From contig JADGPO010000113.1 in the NCBI GenBank assembly GCA_017882405.1, positions 1-13,716 on the forward strand: a stretch of 13,716 bases of DNA, written 5' to 3'. This document shows, in pieces, positions 6,564-11,504 of this stretch. How positions within the stretch are numbered: position 1 is the stretch's first letter; each line of letters starts with the position of its first letter. The notes beneath the pieces were generated by a model that worked only from the letters and a program-made list of their open reading frames with translations, ran no database searches and was not told the origin of the DNA. This stretch comes from Solirubrobacteraceae bacterium. Lineage in GTDB: Bacteria; Actinomycetota; Thermoleophilia; Solirubrobacterales; Solirubrobacteraceae. Position numbers and translations under genes: made by a program.

Positions 6564-6610
6564 AGCGGTTGGGGGTCCGTCCCGCCCCGGACAGACCCCG
6601 CACAGCCGCT
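6564..6610. repeat. hairpin B2 (family B)
   Basis: GGGGTCCGTCC (6572-6582) pairs with GGACAGACCCC (6589-6599) with a single C-A mismatch and a CGCCCC loop. AGCGG (6564-6568) and CCGCT (6606-6610) add an outer stem. The core is almost identical to hairpin B4 at 7127-7164, including the CGCCCCGGACAGACCC half. Confidence 0.7.
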
Positions 6611-6756
6611 TTAGCCCCTGGGCCATCCATGGCCCGTTGTCTTTCTATAACGCCTGATTGAGCGGAAAGTTGGTCAATCCTGCACATCCTTCTGTAAAAC
6701 GGGGTACGGTCGGATGCGCAAGGACGCACTGCGCGTGTTGTATCCCTGCACGCGCG

Positions 6757-6800
6757 CACGCGGCCCGCGGCCCTAGCCCTAACGACCGGTCGCGGGCCGC
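6757..6800. repeat. hairpin A3 (family A)
   Basis: The 5' arm 6760-6772 (GCGGCCCGCGGCC) pairs with 6788-6800 (GGTCGCGGGCCGC) over 13 positions with one G-U. The 15-nt loop contains CTAGCCCTAAC, related to the CCCCTAGCYCTAC stretches at 7186 and 7308. Confidence 0.7.
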
Positions 6801-6871
6801 TACTTGCCTTCCCAAAGGGAGTGTTCCCCCCTTGCCCGGTCTGTTGTATCCCGTAGATGGCGCGTTGGTAA

Positions 6872-7057
6872 CGTGACCGAGCCGAAAGCCACGGTGTTTG
6901 CGTTGTTTTCTCGACGAGCCTGTCCAAGAAAAGGGCCCGCCATAGGGTGGCGCTGAGCAGGGCCCGTGCGGCTGAGTTGGCGTACGTGGTTTCTGAGCTG
7001 CGGACGATCAGCACTGTGAGTAAGGACCTCGCGGAGCACTACGGAGCCGAGGTCTGA
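6872..7057 (+). pseudogene. short ORF fragment with protein-like C-terminus, no valid start
   Basis: After a TAA at 6869-6871 this frame is open to the TGA at 7055-7057 (61 codons). The last 45 residues are helical and charged, for example VALSRARAAELAYVV and then LRTISTVSKDLAEHYGAEV, with GC-rich third positions as in real genes here. There is no ATG; only an in-frame GTG at 6947 would give 36 residues. I do not recognise the family. It may be the 3' end of a gene whose front was lost when the surrounding element decayed. A nested hairpin (7043-7079) covers its stop. Confidence 0.3.
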
Positions 7058-7079
7058 CGGCTCATGCCGTAGCGGCTCC
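7043..7079. terminator. nested inverted repeat over the stop of the 6872-7057 fragment
   Basis: GGAGCCG (7043-7049) pairs with CGGCTCC (7073-7079), enclosing ACGGC/GCCGT (7057-7061 with 7066-7070, loop TCAT). Its position at the end of an ORF is terminator-like, but there is no T-run after it. Confidence 0.35.
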
Positions 7080-7126
7080 CGCGCGGCGAAGACACGGATC
7101 CTGCGAGCATCGACGCATGCGTGCGC

Positions 7127-7164
7127 GGTTGCGGGTCTGTCGCGCCCCGGACAGACCCGCAACC
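7127..7164. repeat. hairpin B4 (family B), 15-bp perfect stem
   Basis: GGTTGCGGGTCTGTC (7127-7141) is exactly complementary to GACAGACCCGCAACC (7150-7164), with an 8-nt loop GCGCCCCG. It is the best copy of family B and nearly matches B2. A separate perfect palindrome, ACGCATGCGT, lies just before it at 7113-7122. Confidence 0.8.
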
Positions 7165-7332
7165 CTCCATTGAGGAAACGCATGCCCCTAGCTCTACACC
7201 TTCTGGAACGCTGGGCGAGCGTCAAGGTTGGCCCAAGCTTTCCGGATCTTGTGGACCAGCGGCTCGGCACGAGATACGTTCCTTCGCGCACGGATGCCCC
7301 GCGCGTGCCCCTAGCCCTACCGGCACGTGCTC

Positions 7333-7376
7333 CCCGGTCCGCGGCCCCAGACAGGGGTCGCGGGCCGGGTCCTTTT
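7333..7376 (+). terminator. hairpin A5 (family A) with T-rich tail, terminator-like
   Basis: The arms 7333-7348 and 7354-7369 form 16 pairs with two G-U wobbles around a 5-nt AGACA loop. They share the CCGCGGCCC/GGGTCGCGG core of hairpins A1 and A3. Downstream on the plus strand comes TCCTTTTAG (7370-7378), so among the five hairpins this one best resembles an intrinsic terminator. Confidence 0.55.
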
Positions 7377-7435
7377 AGGGGATGACCGGAGGAGCCGCGT
7401 TGGCACACTTTGCGATGCGAGGAGGTCCGCAGCCG

Positions 7436-7591
7436 ATGATCGAGCTCGTCTACCCGCCGGATCTGAAGCGTTACCACTTCATGCGAGCGGGTGCGCGGGT
7501 TGTATCGCCTCGAGTCCAGCTGACACCGGCCTCCCGACGCGGCGGTCGGTCCGCCGCCACAATCGAACGACGGGAGCGGATCGTCACATAG
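7436..7591 (+). CDS. short hypothetical ORF (51 aa)
   Basis: The ATG at 7436 is preceded by GGAGG-type sequence (GGAGGT, 7421-7426) about 10 nt upstream. The first 25 residues, beginning MIELVYPPDLKRYHFMRAG, look protein-like, whereas the rest is Arg/Ala/Ser-rich and resembles a chance reading of GC-rich DNA. A longer frame from ATG 7382 exists. I recognise no family. It may be the N-terminal piece of a broken gene or spurious. Confidence 0.25.
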   Translation: MIELVYPPDLKRYHFMRAGARVVSPRVQLTPASRRGGRSAATIERRERIVT

Positions 7592-7929
7592 GTCAGAGCG
7601 CGGGCGCGGCCCGGCTGCAGGAGCTGCTGGGGCTCTCAGAGGATGAGCTGTGCGCGGCACTGGGGGTCGACCCGCTGACGCTGCTGTCCGGACAGCTGGA
7701 CCATCGTCCCGAGCTGGGGATTCTGCTGACGCTGATCGACGAGGCGCAGGTGCAGGCCCAGGCGGGGCCGCAGATGCTGGGGCGGTGGGTGCGCGCTGAC
7801 GGCCCGAGCGGCCGGCCGATCGAGGCGCTCACCCGCCGGGACTTCGCCGCGTTCGAGGATGCGCTCCAGCAGTTCGCCGAGCGGGGATTCGTGCTGCGCG
7901 GCGGCGGTCGGGGACGGGAGGGTGGCTGA
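7588..7929 (+). pseudogene. HTH / MbcA-ParS-Xre-like small protein without a usable start
   Basis: From about 7609 to the TGA at 7927-7929 the frame has clear coding character: a helix-turn-helix-like front (LQELLGLSEDELCAALGVDP), then HRPELGILLTLIDEA, then a MLGRWVR...GRPIEALTRRDFAAFEDAL block. The W...GRP...L..D pattern recalls the toxin-binding domain of MbcA/ParS/Xre (DUF2384) antitoxins, but the match is loose and no toxin partner is adjacent. There is no ATG, GTG or TTG nearby in this frame; the only in-frame start is GTG 7327, inside hairpin A5 territory, and the sequence after it is not protein-like. An in-frame ATA at 7588, with GGGAGC about 10 nt ahead, could be a mutated ATG. I treat the gene as 5'-damaged. 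Its end overlaps the thioesterase remnant. Confidence 0.45.
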
Positions 7930-8076
7930 GCCGTTCGCGCACACGATGCGGGTGCACTACGCCGCTCGGCGTGGTGTTCAACGCCCACTACCTGATGTAC
8001 CTCGGCTGAGAAGACGCCGATCCCCGAGTGGGCGCGCGCCGGCCTGGAGCCCCGGCACGAGCTGCAGGCAGCCTGA
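7922..8076 (+). pseudogene. 4HBT-family acyl-CoA thioesterase pseudogene (internally deleted)
   Basis: Three frames each hold a recognisable piece of a hotdog-fold thioesterase of the YbgC/4-hydroxybenzoyl-CoA type. GTG 7922 gives VAEPFAHTMRVHYA. A +1 shift at about 7964 gives LGVVFNAHYLMYLG (7965-8006), the hallmark GVVxNxxYxxYxx segment, which ends at a TGA (8007-8009). In a third frame KTPIPEWARAGLEPRHELQA (8011-8070) resembles the C-terminal end of these enzymes and stops at 8074-8076. The ETD-type codons before LGVV and roughly the middle 80-100 residues are missing, so the gene is dead. Its GTG overlaps the preceding stop, indicating the two remnants were once an operon. Confidence 0.65.
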
Positions 8077-8083
8077 CGGAGGG

Positions 8084-8365
8084 TCAGTCCTCGTCTTCGA
8101 GATCCGGCGGCTTCTTGGGCCAGATGCCGATCACGTGGTGAAACGCGCGGGCGGCCAGACGCTCCACCAGTGCCGCCGCGCCCGCCATCACGCCGGCCTG
8201 CAGCGCGCGGGCTCCGACGACCTTGGCCATGCTGGCCTCGCCGGTCAGCGGCTGGGGCGGAGGCTCCTCGTCGACCCGCGACCAGACGGTGCGGAACACC
8301 GAACGTCCCAGCAATCGGGCGAGGATTCCGGCGATGATCGCGAACGGCTTGTAGAGGAGCCTCAT
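8084..8365 (-). CDS. DUF4235 small membrane protein
   Basis: This 93-residue protein begins MRLLYKPFAIIAGILARLLG, the usual DUF4235 opening. It has a first hydrophobic helix at about 8-26 and a second, Ala-rich one at about 48-66, then ends IGIWPKKPPDLEDED. Length and two-helix layout suit the family, which is common in actinobacteria and has no known function. The ATG at 8365 is preferred over upstream in-frame starts because the family N-terminus begins there and a TAGGCT box ends 8 nt before it. It is divergent from the 8510 gene. Confidence 0.85.
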   Translation of the reverse strand: MRLLYKPFAIIAGILARLLGRSVFRTVWSRVDEEPPPQPLTGEASMAKVVGARALQAGVMAGAAALVERLAARAFHHVIGIWPKKPPDLEDED

Positions 8366-8373
8366 CGCGGTGC

Positions 8374-8379
8374 AGCCTA
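8374..8379 (-). promoter_or_regulatory. TAGGCT -10-like box before the DUF4235 gene
   Basis: On the minus strand TAGGCT is followed by 8 nt and the ATG at 8365. No Shine-Dalgarno sequence lies in that gap, so a leaderless or very short transcript is likely. Confidence 0.4.
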
Positions 8380-8497
8380 CCGCGTGGGCCCGCCTGCGCC
8401 CGATGGCCAGGGCTCCGGCGGTTCGATGCTCCAGTTGGCGCTTGTGAGCAATCGCCCAGAGTGGGTAAATATGTCCACGAAGGCTGCCGATCTGTAG

Positions 8498-8503
8498 AAG
8501 GAG
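8498..8503 (+). promoter_or_regulatory. AAGGAG ribosome binding site of the 8510 gene
   Basis: AAGGAG sits 6 nt before the ATG at 8510. It is the strongest Shine-Dalgarno in the window and fixes this start; most other genes here lack one. Confidence 0.75.
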
Positions 8504-8509
8504 CGACTC

Positions 8510-9217
8510 ATGCTCGACGAGGATCACACCAGGGATGGGGCTACAGGCGAGGATCTGCTGCGCCGGGCTTTGCTCGACGAGTCCGCCGCGGTGGCGGTCT
8601 CGCTGCGGGTCGCGGGGCTTCCGCTGTCAGACGCCGTGACCGTCATCTTCCACGGCCGGCGCGACCTCGGCACGCTCCAGACCTACGTCACCGCCGGCAG
8701 CCGCGGCGCCGGCGCCACCGTGTCGGCCAGCGAGCTGTTGCGCGTCCCCTGCGACCTGGACCTCGCCGACGCGGAGGATCGCGAGGCAGCCGAACAGCTG
8801 TACGTCGAGCAGGCGACCGCGCTGCGCGACGCGCTGGTGGGCGCCGACACCGTCCTGGACGTGTGGCGCGAGCCGCTGTCGGATCTCGCCGGCAGCGGAG
8901 TGGCGGTCGACCACTCGGTGCAGCTGTCGGTCCGGCTCCCCGCGCCCCGGCTGCTGCCCACGGCGCTGGTGGCCACCGAGTCCCAGGTCGTGGTCACGCC
9001 GGTGTGCAGCGCCCGGACGCTGGCCGACGGCCGTCCGCCGATGGGGATCGCCTGCGCCCAGCAGGAGTTCGCGCGCGTCTACCCGCTGTCCGACGATCCC
9101 GAGCGCTGCGTCGAGGACTTCCTCGGACTGGCCGCCGAGCACGCCATGCGCCTCGCCGAGCGGCTCGAGCACCAGGAGGCATCGGTGCAGCGCTTCCTGG
9201 AGATCAGCGACCCCTGA
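8510..9217 (+). CDS. hypothetical soluble protein (235 aa)
   Basis: I do not recognise a family. The protein has no signal peptide or membrane helix. Its N-terminal third is acidic (DEDHTRDGATGEDLL) and then alternates short hydrophobic strands (VAVSLRVAGLPL, DAVTVIFHGRRDL) with polar loops. A middle helix is Glu/Ala-rich (about 88-115), followed by beta-like stretches (VQLSVRLPAP, SQVVVTPVCSAR). The C-terminus ends in a long predicted helix (about 195-232) rich in Glu, Leu and Arg. Codon use matches the backbone, and the strong AAGGAG supports expression. It is divergent from DUF4235 and 52 bp ahead of the next plus-strand gene, which has its own promoter-like box. Confidence 0.8.
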   Translation: MLDEDHTRDGATGEDLLRRALLDESAAVAVSLRVAGLPLSDAVTVIFHGRRDLGTLQTYVTAGSRGAGATVSASELLRVPCDLDLADAEDREAAEQLYVEQATALRDALVGADTVLDVWREPLSDLAGSGVAVDHSVQLSVRLPAPRLLPTALVATESQVVVTPVCSARTLADGRPPMGIACAQQEFARVYPLSDDPERCVEDFLGLAAEHAMRLAERLEHQEASVQRFLEISDP

Positions 9218-9254
9218 GCCAGTCCCGCCGCCGCCGGGGCCGCGTCCGAGCCGC

Positions 9255-9260
9255 TACCGT
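9255..9260 (+). promoter_or_regulatory. TACCGT -10-like box before the 9270 gene
   Basis: TACCGT fits TANNNT and ends 9 nt before the ATG at 9270. No Shine-Dalgarno sequence is visible in the gap. Confidence 0.35.
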
Positions 9261-9269
9261 CCGCGCCCG

Positions 9270-9728
9270 ATGCGGCGCCGGAAGATCGTCAGCCTGATCG
9301 TCGCGGCCGTGATCTTGTTCCTGGTGCTCAGCACGCTGCTGGCGCGGGCGCTCAGCGTCGGCGGCGCCGAGGACTCGGCGATAACCGACCTGGTCAAGGC
9401 CGAGGCGCGCGGCGACGTGGGCGGGGTGGTCGGGCTGATCGACGGCTGCCGCGACGCGGCGGCCTGCCGGACGCGCGCCGCCACCAACGCCCACGCGCTC
9501 CAGCGGCCCGGGACCGTCTCGATCATCCAGATCCAGCCGTCGGCCGGCTTCTCGCTGACCAGCACGGAGGGCACGGCACGCGTCGCCTGGCTGGTGGGCT
9601 CGTCGCTACCGCGGGTCCAGTGCGTGCGGGTGCGCCGGGCGGGCAACGTGCTCGAGGGGTTCAAGGTCCACCTGTTGCGGGTGAGCGTGCGGATCAAGAG
9701 CAACCACGCCTGCCCCGCGCACTACTGA
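9270..9728 (+). CDS. hypothetical membrane-anchored extracytoplasmic protein (152 aa)
   Basis: The N-terminus has a positive cluster (MRRRK) and one strongly hydrophobic helix at about residues 6-27 (VSLIVAAVILFLVLSTLLA), a signal anchor without an obvious signal-peptidase or lipobox site. The remaining ~125 residues would face outside. They contain four cysteines (about 60, 66, 118 and 148) that could form two disulfides. The front resembles a short helical repeat (TDLVKAEARGDVGGVVGLID) and the rear is beta-rich (VSIIQIQPS, ARVAWLVGSS, CVRVRRAGNVLEGFKVHLLR). I do not recognise the family. It converges on the 9747 gene with 18 bp between the stops. Confidence 0.8.
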   Translation: MRRRKIVSLIVAAVILFLVLSTLLARALSVGGAEDSAITDLVKAEARGDVGGVVGLIDGCRDAAACRTRAATNAHALQRPGTVSIIQIQPSAGFSLTSTEGTARVAWLVGSSLPRVQCVRVRRAGNVLEGFKVHLLRVSVRIKSNHACPAHY

Positions 9729-9746
9729 GGAGCCGGTGAGCGGGGG

Positions 9747-10079
9747 TCAGCGGTGCGGGGTGCGCACGGGCCGGCGGACCGGCTCTCGTGCTGGGCGCCG
9801 CTGCGGCCGCGGACGCTGCTCGCCGAGGCGACCGTGCTCGCGGAGGCGGACGTTCGACGGATCGGCGTCGGGGAGCGGGATCCCGCCACGCGGTGATCCC
9901 GGTGGGGGTGGGGGAACCTTGGGCCCGCGGCCCCAGCCGTCTTCTCCCTCTCCGTCGGTCCGGGACTTGGACGGCGCCGGGCTGTCCCTCAGCGCCGGGA
10001 ACATCAAGACGGCCACGCACGCCAGGCCGACCAGGTGAACCCCAGCGATCCACAGCATCAGCTGTGCTCCCTCGGACAT
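9747..10079 (-). CDS. small one-helix membrane protein with Pro/Arg-rich cytoplasmic tail (110 aa)
   Basis: A single hydrophobic helix lies at about 7-29 (LMLWIAGVHLVGLACVAVLMF). The following 80 residues are low-complexity: acidic first (GEGEDGWGRGP), then a proline run, PRGGIPLPDADPSNVRLRE, and an Arg/Pro-rich end. With few positive residues before the helix and many after it, the tail is predicted to be cytoplasmic. The ordered GWG and GGIPLPDA segments suggest a conserved protein rather than a chance ORF, but I cannot name a function. ATG 10079 is preceded by TAATCT ending 6 nt upstream. Confidence 0.7.
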   Translation of the reverse strand: MSEGAQLMLWIAGVHLVGLACVAVLMFPALRDSPAPSKSRTDGEGEDGWGRGPKVPPPPPGSPRGGIPLPDADPSNVRLREHGRLGEQRPRPQRRPAREPVRRPVRTPHR

Positions 10080-10085
10080 GGCTCA

Positions 10086-10091
10086 AGATTA
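10086..10091 (-). promoter_or_regulatory. TAATCT -10-like box before the 9747-10079 gene
   Basis: On the minus strand TAATCT is followed by 6 nt and the ATG at 10079, the spacing expected for leaderless transcription. It lies in the 85-bp gap divergent to rplY. Confidence 0.45.
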
Positions 10092-10147
10092 GCGCAGGGT
10101 TAGGGTCTTGCGCCAGCGTCCGCACGCCACTGCGCTGCCGCTGCCGC

Positions 10148-10153
10148 TACCAT
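10148..10153 (+). promoter_or_regulatory. TACCAT -10-like box before rplY
   Basis: TACCAT fits TANNNT and ends 11 nt before the ATG at 10165. Because the ancestral glmU-prs promoter is now 3.9 kb away, rplY-pth-mfd would need its own promoter, and this is the best candidate. Confidence 0.35.
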
Positions 10154-10164
10154 CGAACGCCGTC

Positions 10165-10857
10165 ATGGCACGCGCTGAGACAACCAGCCTGAAGGTCGCC
10201 CCGCGCGAGCCCGGCGGCTCCCGCCAGGCCCGGCGGCTGCGCCGCGAGGGCAACGTCCTCGGCGTCCTCTACGGCCGCGGCGAACAGCCGCTCAGCTTCC
10301 AGGTCCAGGCGCGCGAGCTGCGCCATGCGCTGGCCGACGCCGGCGCCGTGATGGACCTGACGGTCGAGGGTGGCTCCTCGACCCCGGTCGTGGTCAAGGA
10401 TCTGGTCCGCCATCCGGTCAGCGGGGCCACCATGCACATCGATCTGCTGCGGGTTCGGCTTGACGTGAAGATCCAGGCCAGCGTGGTGCTCGAGCTCGTC
10501 GGCGGGGACGACTCTCCCGGCGCCGTCGACGGCGGCGTGCTGGAGCAGATCACCCGCGAGCTGACGATCGAGGCGCTGCCCAACGACATTCCCGACTCGC
10601 TCACCCACGACGTCTCGACGATGCAGATCGGCGACACGGTGACGCTGGACGCGATCGTCCCCCCGGGCAGCGTCGTGCTGATCGACGATCCCGAGACGGT
10701 CATCGCCACGCTCAGCCCGCCGCGGCTCCAGGTCGAGTCCGACGATGAGATCGAGTCGGAGACCGAGGTCGTAGGCGAGGGCGAGGCGGGTGCCGGCGAG
10801 GGCGACGCCGACAGCGAAGCCTCCGGCGACTCCGGGTCCGACGACAGCGGCGAGTAG
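10165..10857 (+). CDS. rplY: 50S ribosomal protein L25/general stress protein Ctc family
   Basis: This 230-residue protein binds 5S rRNA in the large subunit. The L25 N-terminal domain is evident: VAPREPGGSRQARRLRREGN (11-30), VLGVLYGRGEQPLSF (31-45), LVRHPVSGATMHIDLLRV (80-97). It is followed by the C-terminal TL5/CTC beta domain (ITRELTIEALPNDIPDSL and IGDTVTLDAI). From about residue 192 a strongly acidic Glu/Asp/Ser/Gly tail extends to the end, as in many long actinobacterial L25 proteins. ATG 10165 is preferred to an upstream in-frame start at 10108 because family similarity begins at MARAETTSL. pth follows 9 nt after the stop. Confidence 0.96.
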   Translation: MARAETTSLKVAPREPGGSRQARRLRREGNVLGVLYGRGEQPLSFQVQARELRHALADAGAVMDLTVEGGSSTPVVVKDLVRHPVSGATMHIDLLRVRLDVKIQASVVLELVGGDDSPGAVDGGVLEQITRELTIEALPNDIPDSLTHDVSTMQIGDTVTLDAIVPPGSVVLIDDPETVIATLSPPRLQVESDDEIESETEVVGEGEAGAGEGDADSEASGDSGSDDSGE

Positions 10858-10866
10858 GCGCGGGCC

Positions 10867-11460
10867 ATGGCCCCGCCGGGACGCGGCGGCGCTCCCGTCG
10901 ACTGGTTGGTCGTCGGCCTGGGCAACCCCGGGTCCGAGCACGAGCGCACCCGCCACAACATCGGTTTCGAGATCGCGCGGACGCTGATCGACCGCTGGCA
11001 GCTGCCCAAGCCCAAAGCGCGCTTTCGCGGGCTGCTCACCGAGGGGCGAATAATCGGTCCCGCCCACCCAGGCCCGCGAGTCGGCGTGCTCCTTCCCCAG
11101 ACGTACATGAACGACGCCGGCCAGTCGGTCGGGCCGGCCCGTGGGGCACTCCAAGCCGACCTGGACCACGTGCTCGTGCTGCACGACGAGATCGACCTGC
11201 CCTTCGGCGAGATCCGGGTTCGCGTGGGCGGCGGCCTGGCCGGCCACAACGGACTGAAGTCGGTCCGCCAGGGCCTGGGCTCGCCTGACTTCGCCCGCGT
11301 CCGGGTGGGGGTGGGGCGGCCCGACACGACCGACCCCGATCGGGTGGCCGCCTACGTGCTCGGCCGCTTCTCGGAGCCCCGGGCGGACGTCGCCGCGCTG
11401 GTCGACGAGGCCGCCGACGCGGCCGAGCGAGTGATCCGCGACGGTCTGCCGGGAGGCTGA
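10867..11460 (+). CDS. pth: peptidyl-tRNA hydrolase
   Basis: This 197-residue enzyme releases peptides from prematurely dropped peptidyl-tRNA. All family landmarks are present: WLVVGLGNPG (13-22, Asn20), the catalytic His30 in TRHNIGFE, PQTYMNDAGQSV (77-88, Asn82), LHDEIDLPFG (105-114, Asp107), GGGLAGHNGLKS (121-132, Asn128) and VRVGVGRP. Ten extra N-terminal residues (MAPPGRGGAP) precede the conserved core; the ATG at 10867 follows the rplY stop by 9 nt, so translation is probably coupled. The order rplY-pth-mfd matches ctc-spoVC-mfd of Bacillus subtilis. Confidence 0.97.
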   Translation: MAPPGRGGAPVDWLVVGLGNPGSEHERTRHNIGFEIARTLIDRWQLPKPKARFRGLLTEGRIIGPAHPGPRVGVLLPQTYMNDAGQSVGPARGALQADLDHVLVLHDEIDLPFGEIRVRVGGGLAGHNGLKSVRQGLGSPDFARVRVGVGRPDTTDPDRVAAYVLGRFSEPRADVAALVDEAADAAERVIRDGLPGG

Positions 11461-11482
11461 TCGGCCGGTCCGGTCCGGTGCC

Positions 11483-11488
11483 TAGACT
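11483..11488 (+). promoter_or_regulatory. TAGACT -10-like box before mfd
   Basis: TAGACT lies in the 41-44 nt gap between pth and mfd, 13 nt before TTG 11502 and 16 nt before ATG 11505. No Shine-Dalgarno is evident, so mfd may have a separate short-leader transcript in addition to read-through from pth. Confidence 0.3.
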
Positions 11489-11504
11489 GGAACGTCGGCC
11501 CTTG

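Larger units (their letters stand above)
6291..7587. other. about 1.3 kb without a convincing gene; hairpin-rich decayed region
   Basis: No frame on either strand shows the codon bias of the flanking genes over a useful length, and the overlapping ORFs here look like chance products of high GC. What can be seen: an integrase-like scrap next to prs, five GC-rich hairpins of two families (A: 6479, 6760, 7333; B: 6564, 7127), a GTTGTA-centred motif at 6539, 6735, 6840 and 7497, and CCCCTAGCYCTAC stretches at 7186-7198 and 7308-7320. There is also a 36-60 residue ORF fragment ending at 7057, a nested hairpin across its stop, and a short ORF at 7436-7591. Parts (for example 6650-6720) are visibly more AT-rich than the backbone. 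I see no RNase P RNA, tmRNA or SRP RNA signature. Confidence 0.6.

Noticed and set aside
6400..7200. A housekeeping RNA gene (RNase P RNA, tmRNA, SRP RNA) in the gene-poor stretch
   Set aside because: None of the conserved cores expected for these RNAs was found on reading through the region, and no encoded tRNA-like end is present.
6479..7369. CRISPR array or integron attC sites
   Set aside because: The repeats are palindromic, of two kinds and unevenly spaced (about 85-370 nt), unlike CRISPR. The stem ends do not follow the RYYYAAC...GTTRRRY layout of attC sites and no cassette genes lie between them.
6800..7660. 286-residue open frame on the minus strand across the hairpin region
   Set aside because: It reads through three hairpins and into the antisense of the HTH-like gene, with no domain and no backbone-like codon bias; judged a chance ORF.
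7588..8076. A toxin-antitoxin pair formed by the HTH/MbcA-like ORF and its downstream neighbour
   Set aside because: The downstream sequence is a broken 4HBT thioesterase, not a RES-domain or other toxin, and the HTH-like ORF itself lacks a start.
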